A DNA stretch of 64,000 nucleotides from Streptomyces hygroscopicus (lineage in GTDB: Bacteria; Actinomycetota; Actinomycetes; Streptomycetales; Streptomycetaceae), in the NCBI RefSeq assembly GCF_026168105.1, contig NZ_LBMW01000005.1, forward strand, positions 208,305 through 272,304, in the 5' to 3' direction. The first letter of the stretch is position 1. Every line of letters starts with the position of its first letter. Of this stretch, positions 25,153-33,876 are shown in pieces. Below the pieces are notes generated by a model, which ran no database searches, was not told where the DNA came from, and saw nothing but the letters and a program-made list of their open reading frames with translations. The position numbers and the translations under genes were made by a program.

Positions 25153-28100
25153 TCAGTTTGTGCCGATCCGTGCCAGCAGATCCACGATCCGCTCCTGCAC
25201 CTCGGGGCTCGTCGAGCGCTCCGCCAGGAACAGGACCGTCTCCCCGGAGACCAGGCGGGGCAGATCGGCCTGGTCCACTGCGGCGGTGTAGACGACGAGC
25301 GGGGTGCGGTTGAGCAGGTTGTTCGCGCGCAGCCAGTCGACGACTCCGGCCTGGCGGCGGTGCACCTGGAGCAGGTCCATCACCACGAGGTTCGGCCGCA
25401 TCTGCGCGGCCAGCGTGACCGCGTCCGTGTCCGACGCGGCCCGCGCGACCTGCATGCCGCGTCGCTCCAGCGTCGCGGTGAGCGCGAGCGCGATCTCGGC
25501 GTGCTCCTCGATGAGCAGGACGCGCGGCGGGTGCTGCTCGGAGTCGCGCGGGGCGAGCGCCTTCAGGAGTACGGCCGGGTCGGCGCCGTACGCCGCCTCG
25601 CGCGTGGCCTGTCCGAGCCCCGCCGTGACCAGCACGGGGACCTCGGCGGCCACCGCCGCCTGACGCAGCGACTGCAGCGCGGTCCGTGTGATCGGGCCGG
25701 TGAGCGGGTCCACGAAGAGCGCGGCCGGGAAGGCGGCGATCTGCGCGTCGACCTCCTCACGGGAGTTGACGGTGACGGGCCGGTAGCCACGGTCACTGAG
25801 AGCCTGCTGGGTCGTCACGTCCGGCGCGGGCCACACGAGCAGCCGTCGCGGGTTGTCGAGCGGCTCCGGAGGCAGCTCGTCGTCCATCGGCTGCAGGTGT
25901 GGCCGGTCGGCGATCTCGACGGCGCCACCGGGGCCGTCGAGCGGCTCGGGACCTTCGTCGGCGTTCTCGTCGGGAGCTCCTATGGCGTACGACCGTCCGG
26001 CGCCCTCCGTGACCGCGGCCAGACGAGACTGCCCGGCCAGGGACGGCTGCGCCGGGGGCGGGGTCGAAGCGGCCTGTGGATGCGGGCGCGCTGCCGTCTC
26101 CGGACGCTCACCCGCGGGCTCGGGAGGCGTGCCGAGCTTGCGGCGACGGCCCGAACCGTTCGACTGGTGCGGTGGAGGCGTGGCCGACTGGGAGCGGGGC
26201 TGGGCCTCCGGCTGCGCCCCCTGACGGGCGAAGGGCACTCCCTGCCCGAGGGTCCGCACGCTGATTGCCCGCCCCTGCGTCGAGTTGGGGTCGACGGGCG
26301 CGGACGCCTCGGCGGGCAGCGGCTGAGCGGCCCGTGGCTGGGCGCCGCGCTCCGGGGGCAGCGGGGTGCCCGCCGAAGGGGTGGGCCCCGATACCGGCAT
26401 CCCGGCGCCCGAGGTGTCACCGGAACCGGGCCAGGGCCCCGGCTGGGCGGCTCCCGGGGGCACGGCCACGCCGGGAGCGGGCGTGGCCCCGGCGGGAACA
26501 CCACCCGGGGGGGTCGCCCCGTCGGGCACCGGATGCGGGCCGGTCTGCGCCGGGGCAGGGGGCTGACCGGGAAGGGACTGAGCCGGTGTCGCGGCGCTCT
26601 GCCCGGGGAGGGACTGAGCGGGCGCCGCGGGGACCGGCCGGCCCGGTGCCGACAGCGCGGGCTGGGTACCAGGGCCGGGCTGACCGGGAGCCTTCTGCGT
26701 CGGCTGCGACAGGCCGGGCGCTCCCTGTCCGCCGGGTGCGCCCTGAACCGCAAGTCCCTGCGCGGCAGCGGTCTGCGGGGCGGGCGTGCCCTGCGCCGGG
26801 GCGGGCATCCGCGGTGCCGGGAGGGGCCCCGGCCCTTCCGGCGTGGGAGCCGGCTCGTCCTGGGCAGGCGCCGCGGGCGTCATCTGCGCGGGTGCGCTGT
26901 GCGGAGGTGTCTGTGCGGGCGCGTCCTGCGGGGACGTCGTGGCCGCGACCCCGTCCGGTCCGCTCGGCCGCTGCCCGGGCGCGGTCTCCCGGCGAGCGCG
27001 GCGGCGACCCGTGGGAGCGGCCACCGGGTGCGGCTGCGGCGGCGTGTGGTCCTCGGCCTGATCGCGTGGCACCGCGTCATGACGGCCCTCGTCGGGCCCG
27101 GGCGCGGGCTCCGGTGTGCGGTCCGCCTCGGCGGGCGGCAGCGCGAACACCGTCCGGGCGCCGGAATCCGCGGCGGCGGCACGCTCGTTCGCCGCGGCCA
27201 GGGCGCGGCGACGGCGTCCCGTCGGTGCGGGGGCGGCCTGGGCGTCGTTCGGGGACGGCTTACCGGAGGCCGCGGGCAGCGCGGCCGGCAGCGCCTGCGG
27301 TTCCACCTCCCGGCGGGCGCGTCGGCCGGTGGGCGCGGGAACGCCCTGCGGCGGCACGGCCGCTCCCAGCCCGTTCGCGGCGGCCGGGGCCCCTGCGGCG
27401 TGCTCGGCAGCGGTCACCACCGACCCCTCGGCCACGCCCCCGGCGCCGTTCTCGGCCGGGCTCGGCCGTCCGCGCCGCCGTCCCGTACCGCTGGATGCCG
27501 GGGCCTCCACACCCTCGTCCGCGGTCACCTCGTCCGGAACCGACGTCTCCTCGACGGGCTCCTCCGCCGCCCTCCGCCGACGTCGCCCGGTGGGCGCCGT
27601 CGGGGCCGAACCGGAGGAGGCGGCAGCGTCGCCCACCTCGCTCCCCAGGAAGGCGTCCACGGACGACCGGCGGGCCCGCCGCCGTCCGCCGCCCTGCTGA
27701 GTGGCCTGTTCGGGGATCGTGAGCTTGGCCTCGGACGCCGCGGACTCCTCGGCAGGCGTCCCGGCCGGCGGCGCCGCCACGGCCCCGGCGCCGCCGCCCA
27801 GCGGCACCTCGAGCACGTACGCGCTGCCGCTCATCCCCGGCACCTCGTGCGTCTGCAGTACACCGCCGTGCGCCCGCACGATCCCGCCGACGATCGGCTG
27901 GTGCACCGGGTCTCCCCCGGCATACGGGCCGCGCACCTCGATCCGAACGACCTCGCCGCGCTGCGCGGCCGCCACGACGACGGTGTTGTCCATGTAACCG
28001 CCCGCCGAGACGGGCGCGTTGCCCGTGGAGTCGACGCCCGCCACGTCCGCGACGAGGTGCGCGAGGGCCTGCGCGAGCCGCTGTGGGTCGACCTCTGCCT

Positions 28101-29448
28101 CGATGGGCGGGGCGTGGACGGCGAACTGCACGCGTCCGGGCCCGATCAGTTCGACGGCGCCGTCCACACCGGCGGCGACGACGGCGTCGAGCATGACGGC
28201 CGTCCGTACGAGCTCGTCGGCGCCGGCGTCCAGCCGCTGGTAGCCGAGGACGTTGTCGACGAGCGTGGTGATGCGCGAGTAGCCGGCCGCGAGGTGGTGG
28301 AGCACCTGGTTGGCCTCGGGCCAAAGCTGGCCGGCGTCGTCCGCGGCGAGCTTGGCCAGCTCACCGCGCAGCTCGTCGAGCGGACCGCGCAGCGACTGGC
28401 CGAGTACGGCGAGCAGTTGATCGTGCCGGGCGGTCAGCGCCTCGTAGCGGTCCTTCTCGCGTTCGCCGAGCGCGGCGTGGCGCTCGTCGGCGGCCGCGAT
28501 CTCCTCCGCGTGCCGTTCGTGCAGCTCGGCGAGCTCGGCGGCATGCTCCTCACGCAGCCGCTCCAGCTCCTCCCGATGCTCCTTGGCGACCCGGTCCAGC
28601 TCCTGCAGGTGCTGCTTGTCGGCCTCGTCCTTCTCCGCCACGAGCGAGTCGAGCGGGCGCCGGTCGGTGAAGGTCAACACGGCACCGACGAGCTGGTCGC
28701 CGTCGCGCACCGGCGCGGTCGTCAGGTCGACCGGCACCTTGTCGCCGCTCTTGGACCACAGCACCTGCCCGCGCACCCGGTGCTTGCGCCCGGAGCGCAG
28801 GGTGTCGTGCAGCGGAGATTCACCGTACGGGAAGGGGGAGCCGTCTTCCCGGGAGTGCAGCACGAGGGTGTGCAGCTCCTTGCCGCCCAGATCGCTGGCG
28901 CGGTAGCCGAGGATCTGCGCGGCGGCCGGGTTGACGAGCACGATCCGCCCGTCGGTGTCGGTGCCCACCACGCCCTCGGCCGCGGCCCGAAGGATCATCT
29001 CGGTCTGCCGCTGGGAGCGCGCGAGTTCGGCCTCGGTGTCAACGGTTCCGGACAGATCACGCACCACGAGCATGAGCAGTTCGTCGCCGGTGTAGCCGTA
29101 GCCGTCGTACGCCTGCCGGCCGTCCTCGAGGTTGGCGCTCGTGACCTCGACGGGGAACTCGCTGCCGTCCGTCCGCCGGGCGGTCATCCGCGTCGGCTTG
29201 GTGCGCCCGTGCGGGTCGATGGAGTCGGGACGCCGCATGGACCCGGGGATCAGCCGCGAGTCGAACTCCGGCAGCAGGTCGAGCAGCCCGCGCCCCACCA
29301 GGGCGGTTCCGGGCGTCTCGAAGGCTTCCAGAGCGATGGTGTTGGCGTTGACGACGGTCCCGTTCGCGTTGACCAGTACCAACGCGTCCGGGAGCGCGTC
29401 CAGTATCGCAGCGAGGCGAGCAGCGCCTCGGGATGGCCTGCTGCTCAC
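25153..29448 (-). CDS. Giant PAS / pseudo-histidine-kinase / pseudo-receiver signalling protein
   Basis: 1,431 residues in this order: PAS domain (about 10-120), second PAS (135-255; EGVVGTDTDGRIVLVNPAAA), charged coiled coil (265-340), HisKA-like helices, a GHKL-like fold (to about 560), a Pro/Ala/Gln-rich disordered region (about 565-1110) with repeated Arg motifs, and two C-terminal receiver-like folds. Key residues are missing. The H-box reads GQSLRGPL, with Gln for His. The N-box Asn and the DxGxG motif are not found. The last receiver has Glu-Glu for the acidic pair, keeps Asp in VVMDLL, and lacks the final Lys. A scaffold or sensor role is inferred. GGGAGG precedes the GTG start. Confidence 0.8.
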   Translation of the reverse strand: MSSRPSRGAARLAAILDALPDALVLVNANGTVVNANTIALEAFETPGTALVGRGLLDLLPEFDSRLIPGSMRRPDSIDPHGRTKPTRMTARRTDGSEFPVEVTSANLEDGRQAYDGYGYTGDELLMLVVRDLSGTVDTEAELARSQRQTEMILRAAAEGVVGTDTDGRIVLVNPAAAQILGYRASDLGGKELHTLVLHSREDGSPFPYGESPLHDTLRSGRKHRVRGQVLWSKSGDKVPVDLTTAPVRDGDQLVGAVLTFTDRRPLDSLVAEKDEADKQHLQELDRVAKEHREELERLREEHAAELAELHERHAEEIAAADERHAALGEREKDRYEALTARHDQLLAVLGQSLRGPLDELRGELAKLAADDAGQLWPEANQVLHHLAAGYSRITTLVDNVLGYQRLDAGADELVRTAVMLDAVVAAGVDGAVELIGPGRVQFAVHAPPIEAEVDPQRLAQALAHLVADVAGVDSTGNAPVSAGGYMDNTVVVAAAQRGEVVRIEVRGPYAGGDPVHQPIVGGIVRAHGGVLQTHEVPGMSGSAYVLEVPLGGGAGAVAAPPAGTPAEESAASEAKLTIPEQATQQGGGRRRARRSSVDAFLGSEVGDAAASSGSAPTAPTGRRRRRAAEEPVEETSVPDEVTADEGVEAPASSGTGRRRGRPSPAENGAGGVAEGSVVTAAEHAAGAPAAANGLGAAVPPQGVPAPTGRRARREVEPQALPAALPAASGKPSPNDAQAAPAPTGRRRRALAAANERAAAADSGARTVFALPPAEADRTPEPAPGPDEGRHDAVPRDQAEDHTPPQPHPVAAPTGRRRARRETAPGQRPSGPDGVAATTSPQDAPAQTPPHSAPAQMTPAAPAQDEPAPTPEGPGPLPAPRMPAPAQGTPAPQTAAAQGLAVQGAPGGQGAPGLSQPTQKAPGQPGPGTQPALSAPGRPVPAAPAQSLPGQSAATPAQSLPGQPPAPAQTGPHPVPDGATPPGGVPAGATPAPGVAVPPGAAQPGPWPGSGDTSGAGMPVSGPTPSAGTPLPPERGAQPRAAQPLPAEASAPVDPNSTQGRAISVRTLGQGVPFARQGAQPEAQPRSQSATPPPHQSNGSGRRRKLGTPPEPAGERPETAARPHPQAASTPPPAQPSLAGQSRLAAVTEGAGRSYAIGAPDENADEGPEPLDGPGGAVEIADRPHLQPMDDELPPEPLDNPRRLLVWPAPDVTTQQALSDRGYRPVTVNSREEVDAQIAAFPAALFVDPLTGPITRTALQSLRQAAVAAEVPVLVTAGLGQATREAAYGADPAVLLKALAPRDSEQHPPRVLLIEEHAEIALALTATLERRGMQVARAASDTDAVTLAAQMRPNLVVMDLLQVHRRQAGVVDWLRANNLLNRTPLVVYTAAVDQADLPRLVSGETVLFLAERSTSPEVQERIVDLLARIGTN

Positions 29449-29635
29449 GAGACGCTTCCTCCCTGTTACCGCACCCTTCCGACCGCGGAGGCCATCTTGC
29501 CAACCGGCCCGCAGCGTGTCACGCGAGGGAGTCTACGGGCAGCGGCCCGGTCGGCGATGCCGGATGAGAGGGAGGTCGCACGCGGAAGTGACGCAGAAGC
29601 TGTGACCGCGCAGGTCGCCGGGCGGAACCCCGCTC

Positions 29636-30115
29636 TCACCCGTGACGCCCGCCCGCTCCGGCCGGGGTCCGGCGGGGCGGAGTCCACGAACGAACGTCCG
29701 GCAACAGCGGCACCAGGTCGTTCCACCGGGCGACCTGACAGCCGTCCCGGCGGTCGTACCGTGCGTCGACCGGACGCCCGGCCCAGACGCCGGAGATGCG
29801 GGCGGTGGCCGGGCCGCCGTACTCCATCGAGCACATCCGGCCCCTCGGCACCGGGGCGAAAGGGTTCCGGCCCCAGATGGTCCGCCGGTCGAGGATGGCG
29901 CACGCTCCGGCGGGGTCCGGGTGACTGCCGCTCCCCGGATGACACCGCAGCACATACGTCCCGTCGGCACGCCCGGCATGCGCGATGGTGACGACGAGCC
30001 GGTCACCGCGGGGGACGGGGGGACGGCCGTGCGCATACGCCGTCAGGGGCGCCGTGGCGGCGGCGAGGAGTGCGACGGCACCGAGGAGCGTGCCGCGAGG
30101 CATGAACTCGAACAT
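29636..30115 (-). CDS. SSI-family subtilisin inhibitor-like secreted protein
   Basis: A 159-residue secreted protein with a signal peptide ending LTAYAH. The mature part has the Streptomyces subtilisin inhibitor layout: LVVTIAHAG..DGTYVLRCHPG, GACAIL, the reactive loop RMCSMEYGGP and the C-terminal DGCQVARW, giving the usual four cysteines. The P1 position appears to be Met, as in classic SSI inhibitors of subtilisin. The C-terminus is about 15 residues longer (SWTPPRRTPAGAG) than typical. The start is the ATG at 30115, with an alternative at 30103. Confidence 0.85.
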   Translation of the reverse strand: MFEFMPRGTLLGAVALLAAATAPLTAYAHGRPPVPRGDRLVVTIAHAGRADGTYVLRCHPGSGSHPDPAGACAILDRRTIWGRNPFAPVPRGRMCSMEYGGPATARISGVWAGRPVDARYDRRDGCQVARWNDLVPLLPDVRSWTPPRRTPAGAGGRHG

Positions 30116-30540
30116 GCCGTGACTAACGCGGACAAGGCGGGAGGGTTGCGCGGGATTGTGTGGCGCCTGTTGCCGGTGGGGCAGGAGGGACCGGCGTCCC
30201 GGGGCGTCCCGGGAGGGGCTCCAGGGATGCCCCGAGGCAAGGCCCAGCGAAGTGGCTCGGGGAGGCTGCTCGGGGCAGCTGCTCGACGAAACCGTGAGGA
30301 AGCTGTTCGACGAAACCGTGAGGAAGCTCTTCGAGCAAGCAAGGAAAGCGGCTCGAAGCGGCTGGAGGAAGAGGTTGCGCGGCTCCCGGAGCGATCACCA
30401 CCGGATCCGGCCACGGATTGCGGCCCAATGCTTTGCCCTGCGGCCTTTCCGCCTAGTACCGTGGGGGGCGATTGGTGACACCCCGCTCGGCTGTGTCATC
30501 ATCTGCACGCACCACTCGCGCTTGCGCGGGCGGTTGTGCT
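30116..30540. other. Gene-free stretch before tRNA-Ser(GCT)
   Basis: 425 bases between the inhibitor gene and the tRNA. It holds a 24-bp tandem duplication (30283-30330) and G-rich low-complexity sequence. Open frames cross the tRNA or are low-complexity, so no gene is called. Confidence 0.5.
30283..30330. repeat. 24-bp tandem duplication
   Basis: Two copies of a unit starting TCGACGAAACCGTGAGGAAG, at 30283-30306 and 30307-30330, differing by one base, with the start of a third partial copy (TCGAGCAAGC) after them. The plus strand would read a heptad-like DETVRKLF peptide. Confidence 0.85.
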
Positions 30541-30631
30541 GGAGGCGTCGCCTAGTCCGGTCTATGGCGCCGCACTGCTAATGCGGTTTGGGCCTTAAAG
30601 CCCATCGAGGGTTCAAATCCCTCCGCCTCCG
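30541..30631 (+). tRNA. tRNA-Ser (anticodon GCT)
   Basis: 91 nt. Acceptor GGAGGCG/CGCCTCC, anticodon GCT in CT-GCT-AA, a long class II variable arm, T-arm GTTCAAATC, discriminator G. CCA is not encoded. Confidence 0.95.
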
Positions 30632-30642
30632 CGCTTGATCAC

Positions 30643-30671
30643 GAAGCCCCGGTCTCCGCGACCGGGGTTTC
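30643..30671 (+). terminator. Terminator of tRNA-Ser(GCT)
   Basis: GAAGCCCCGGTC-tccgc-GACCGGGGTTTC, a 12-bp stem with one G-U pair, 12 bases after the tRNA. Confidence 0.8.
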
Positions 30672-30757
30672 GGCGTTTCCGGGGCCGCCGCGAGCACCAC
30701 TCCTCCACCGTCCGCCCAGCACGTTTCCGCAGGTCACAAGGGGTAGGGCAAACGGAT

Positions 30758-30786
30758 TTCACATGGCGGCGGCAGTCATGTAATGT
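30758..30786 (+). promoter_or_regulatory. Probable promoter of tRNA-Arg(ACG)
   Basis: TTCACA at 30758-30763, a 17-nt spacer and TAATGT at 30781-30786 form a housekeeping-type promoter. The predicted start would be about 53 bases before the tRNA. Confidence 0.6.
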
Positions 30787-30845
30787 TCTTCCTGTCGCCG
30801 CGAGCGGGTCGGAAGGGCCGGGAGCGGGGAAGAAAAACATAACAA

Positions 30846-30918
30846 GCACTCGTAGCTTAACGGATAGAGCATCTGACTACGGATCAGAAGGTTGCAGGTT
30901 CGAATCCTGCCGAGTGCG
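30846..30918 (+). tRNA. tRNA-Arg (anticodon ACG), attachment site of the adjacent element
   Basis: 73 nt. Acceptor GCACTCG/CGAGTGC, anticodon loop CT-ACG-GA, T-arm GGTTCGAATCC, discriminator G. An integrase gene begins 81 bases downstream and reads toward it, the usual layout when an AICE has recombined into the 3' half of a tRNA gene. Confidence 0.95.
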
Positions 30919-30925
30919 CGCAGCT

Positions 30926-30955
30926 CAGAGGCCCCGGATCACTCCGGGGCCTCTG
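30926..30955 (+). terminator. Terminator after tRNA-Arg, just inside the element
   Basis: CAGAGGCCCCGG-atcact-CCGGGGCCTCTG, a perfect 12-bp stem with a 6-nt loop, 8 bases after the tRNA. Confidence 0.85.
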
Positions 30956-30968
30956 GCATTTCGGGGGC

Positions 30969-30989
30969 GTACAGCAGCGAAGTACAGCA
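30969..30989. repeat. Direct repeats next to the att site
   Basis: GTACAGCA occurs at 30969-30976 and 30982-30989, 13 bases apart, between the tRNA and int. The position fits arm-type integrase binding sites. Confidence 0.5.
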
Positions 30990-30999
30990 ACGGTTGATG

Positions 31000-32238
31000 T
31001 CAGCCGGTTCCCGTACCGGTGCCGCCCATCGCAGCGGACAGCTTGCCGAGCGCGGCCCGCACCTCCTCCTCGCTCGCTTCCGCGTAGACCTCCATCGTCA
31101 TGGCGATCTGCGAGTGCCGGAGGATGCGCTGCGCCACCTTCGGGTGCACCTTCAGCGCGACCAGGAGCGAGCTGCACGTGTGCCGGGTGTTCCGGAGCGG
31201 GATCACGCGGAGTCCGGCGCGACGGGCACGCAGGGCGAACATGCGGGTGAGGTTCCCCGGCTCGATGGCCGTCCCGTACTTCGTGGTGAAGACCAGGCCG
31301 CGAGTGTCCTGCCAGAGCTCCCCGGCCGCCTTCTGGTCGCCGAACTGCTGAGCGCGACGCATGCGGAGCGCCTTGAGGCAGAACTCGGGGAGGGGAAGGT
31401 AGTCGTCGGATTCCTCCGTCTTGGTCTCTCGGTGGAGGATCTGGCGGCCCGCGCGCTGGATCTGGTGATCCACGTATAGCTCTCCCGTCTCGAAGTCGAT
31501 CGACTTCCAGGTGAGGCCCAGGACCTCACCCCGGCGCAGCCCCAGGCAGAGGACCAACACCCAGGCTGCGAAGAGCGGATCCTCCCGGGTCAGGGAATCA
31601 GCGAGGAAGCGCCCCGCTTCGACTACGGACCACGGCTTGATCCGGCGGCGACGAGGCTTGGGGACCTTGACCAAGGAGGCCACGTTCTTGCTGATCTCCT
31701 CCTCGGTCACGGCGTGGGTGAGGGCGGCGCGGAGGGCATCGCGTGCGGCTTGGACCACTCGTCGGGACGGGTACGCCTCACAGCACTCCCCGACGGCACA
31801 GCAGCGCTGCCTTTCCATAGGCCGCTTCGCGTCCTTGCCCTGAGCACAGCACTGGCAGATGCCGGCCAGCTTGGTGAGCCACTCGCGCACGTCCCGGACG
31901 GTCAGCTTGTCGAGCCGCTTCCCGCCCAGGCGCGGAACGATGTAGAGCCGCACCGAGCCCTCGTACGAGACGTACGACAGCGGGGCGAGGTTCGGCTTCA
32001 CGATCGACTCAAGCCAGTACGAGAGGAAGGCCTGCACCGTCCGGTGACGGGTCTGCACCGGGCCCCTGGTGGCTTCGCCGTGAAGCTTGATCCACTTCTC
32101 GTGCGTCTCCTCGCGGGTCTTGCCGTAGACGTACTTCCGCTTGCGGTCGCCGTCGGGGGTCGTGACCCAGACGTACGCGGCGAAGCCGTTCTTGTACGGG
32201 TAGATCGAGCCTTCGCCGTTTGCCCGCTTGCCGCTCAT
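31000..32238 (-). CDS. int: Tyrosine recombinase/integrase of AICE
   Basis: A 412-residue site-specific recombinase that would integrate and excise the element at tRNA-Arg. It has an N-terminal arm-binding domain (GEGSIYPYKNGFAAYVWV), a SAM-like core-binding domain carrying a Cys-rich insert (CQCCAQGK, then RCCAVGECC) as in many AICE integrases, and a catalytic domain. The latter shows Arg in GLRRGEVLGL, Lys in RETKTEES, Arg and His in LRNTRHT, His in RILRHSQ and the nucleophile Tyr in MEVYAE. The ATG overlaps the xis stop (ATGA) with GAGGAG upstream, so the two are coupled. Confidence 0.93.
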   Translation of the reverse strand: MSGKRANGEGSIYPYKNGFAAYVWVTTPDGDRKRKYVYGKTREETHEKWIKLHGEATRGPVQTRHRTVQAFLSYWLESIVKPNLAPLSYVSYEGSVRLYIVPRLGGKRLDKLTVRDVREWLTKLAGICQCCAQGKDAKRPMERQRCCAVGECCEAYPSRRVVQAARDALRAALTHAVTEEEISKNVASLVKVPKPRRRRIKPWSVVEAGRFLADSLTREDPLFAAWVLVLCLGLRRGEVLGLTWKSIDFETGELYVDHQIQRAGRQILHRETKTEESDDYLPLPEFCLKALRMRRAQQFGDQKAAGELWQDTRGLVFTTKYGTAIEPGNLTRMFALRARRAGLRVIPLRNTRHTCSSLLVALKVHPKVAQRILRHSQIAMTMEVYAEASEEEVRAALGKLSAAMGGTGTGTG

Positions 32239-32441
32239 GCCGCCCACTCCTCGGTGTCAGCCGCACAGCGGTTCACGTACTCGTCGACCCACGCCGGGAG
32301 GATGCGTCGGTTGCGGCCGACCTTCACGGAACGGATCTCCCCGCTGAGTACGAGGGCCTTGGTCTTGGAGAGGCCGAAGCCGAGCATTTCGGCGACCTCG
32401 GCCGTCGTGTGCCATTTCCGCTGGATCGTCACCGAGGTCAC
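32235..32441 (-). CDS. xis: Excisionase (MerR-like HTH)
   Basis: A 68-residue winged-helix protein (WHTTAEVAEMLGFGLSKTKA, then GEIRSVKVGRNRRILPAWVDEYV) of the excisionase type, which directs the integrase to excise. The GTG start at 32441 overlaps the repSA stop (GTGA), and its stop overlaps the int start, giving a tight repSA-xis-int operon as in pSAM2. Confidence 0.9.
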   Translation of the reverse strand: MTSVTIQRKWHTTAEVAEMLGFGLSKTKALVLSGEIRSVKVGRNRRILPAWVDEYVNRCAADTEEWAA

Positions 32442-33742
32442 TTGGTCGGTTCTCCTTCCGTTCCGGGGGCGGGTTCGAGGGATGCGGCAAGCCAGGCCTC
32501 GGCGTCGGAGAGACCGGTCCCGGCGAAGACCCAGTGCGCGAGCACGAGGGTCGTGTCCGAGGTGGTCTCCGTTGCGGCAGCGGCTTGGGCTCGTCGCCAT
32601 TCGGCGCGGGCGTCGCGGAGGGCGCCGAGGGTGGTGGAGTAGCGGCGGGACTTGGTGGAGAAGTGGCCGCGGAAGCCGAGCATGTGGGCCCAGGCGCGCA
32701 GGCGGAGGTGTTCCAGGTCCTTGCGTGCGCCGAGGGTCCAGGCGGTTCGGACCAGTTGGCGGGCATGGTCGCTGATGTCGAGCTGGGCGAGTTCGGCGAG
32801 GAACTTGAGGGGGCGGTCGAGAGCTCCCGTGGCTGTCTCGGCGCCCTTGGTGGCGTACTTGGCGATGTACGCGGCTACGGCCCGTTCGGTCAGCTCCTGG
32901 CCGTCGTTGAAGTCGGCGGATCGGATGGTGCGGACGTCGAGTTGGCGGCCGAAGGTGAAGGTGTGGGTGCGGCCGTCGATGACCGGGCCGTCGACGCGGA
33001 CCTTGCCAGCGGCAGCGCCGATGGCGTCGGTGAGCAGCTCGGCGGTTGCCCAGGCGGGCGGCGGGGTGTCGCCTCCCGTCGGGCCGTCGATGCGGATGAC
33101 GGCGTGGAAGTGGACCGCGCCGCGCTTCTGGTACTCGGCGACCTTGGCGAACGAGACCCGGGCGTGCTCGCGGAACCGGCGCTGGGACAGCCCCGCTCGC
33201 TTGGCGACCTCTCGGCGCAGGTAGGTCGAGAAGCGCCGCCACAGGGCACCGGCGTGGGCGTTCCAGAGGACGGCGGCTTCGTAGTCGTAGCTGTCCGGGT
33301 CGAGCGGGGTGCCAAGGGTGTCGTCGTCCTGGTCGTGGTGGACGCCGCAGCGGCAGGGGCGCCCGCTGGAGGGGCGGTTGTGGACCGGGCCGAAGCTCGG
33401 GGCGGTGACGGTGGCAAAGACGCGCGGGTGGGCGGCGACGTGTTCCGGGATGCCCTTGCCGCCGTGCAGGCCCGAGGTGATCAGGTGGAAGGTGTCGCGG
33501 CGGTAGACCTCGGCGCAGGCTGGGCAGCGGGTGGTGCGGCGGTTGTTGCAGCGGACGAGGAGTTGGCCGGCGGGGAGGCTGGAGGAGTCGAGGTGCTGAA
33601 GGACGCGGCCGATCTCGCCGGTGGTGGTGTTGAGGTCGTACTCGGTGCGGTGGCCGTCGAGGCGGATGGGGTGGGTGCAGCCGCCGAGTCCGGAGAGCTG
33701 GCGGAGGATACCGGGCAGGGTGCCGCCCTCGGCCAGGTTCAT
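32438..33742 (-). CDS. repSA: RepSA-type rolling-circle replication initiator
   Basis: 434 residues. The zinc-finger-like CNNRRTTRCPAC and CRCGVHH, the HUH metal motif in AVHFHAVIRIDGP and the catalytic Tyr in IAKYATKGAE mark a RepSA/RepI rolling-circle initiator that nicks the element DNA. The ATG at 33742 has no ribosome binding site. An in-frame extension upstream begins right after AAGGAG plus seven bases, but that codon is ATC (33781), giving IFTGNTPPPLPELMNLAEG. The original start may thus have mutated, or an unusual ATC start is used. Confidence 0.9.
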   Translation of the reverse strand: MNLAEGGTLPGILRQLSGLGGCTHPIRLDGHRTEYDLNTTTGEIGRVLQHLDSSSLPAGQLLVRCNNRRTTRCPACAEVYRRDTFHLITSGLHGGKGIPEHVAAHPRVFATVTAPSFGPVHNRPSSGRPCRCGVHHDQDDDTLGTPLDPDSYDYEAAVLWNAHAGALWRRFSTYLRREVAKRAGLSQRRFREHARVSFAKVAEYQKRGAVHFHAVIRIDGPTGGDTPPPAWATAELLTDAIGAAAGKVRVDGPVIDGRTHTFTFGRQLDVRTIRSADFNDGQELTERAVAAYIAKYATKGAETATGALDRPLKFLAELAQLDISDHARQLVRTAWTLGARKDLEHLRLRAWAHMLGFRGHFSTKSRRYSTTLGALRDARAEWRRAQAAAATETTSDTTLVLAHWVFAGTGLSDAEAWLAASLEPAPGTEGEPTK

Positions 33743-33876
33743 CAGTTCCGGAAGCGGTGGCGGGGTGTTGCCGGTGAAGATGGCGGTTCTCCTTCTGGCT
33801 GGCTCGGTCAGGAGTGATCGGACCCGGGGCGGCGGATGCTTGGTCGTGTCGTGCCGCCCCGGGTGCCGGGCGGGGT

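Noticed and set aside
30156..30581. Possible small protein containing DETVRKLF repeats
   Set aside because: The frame runs into tRNA-Ser(GCT) and has no convincing ribosome binding site.
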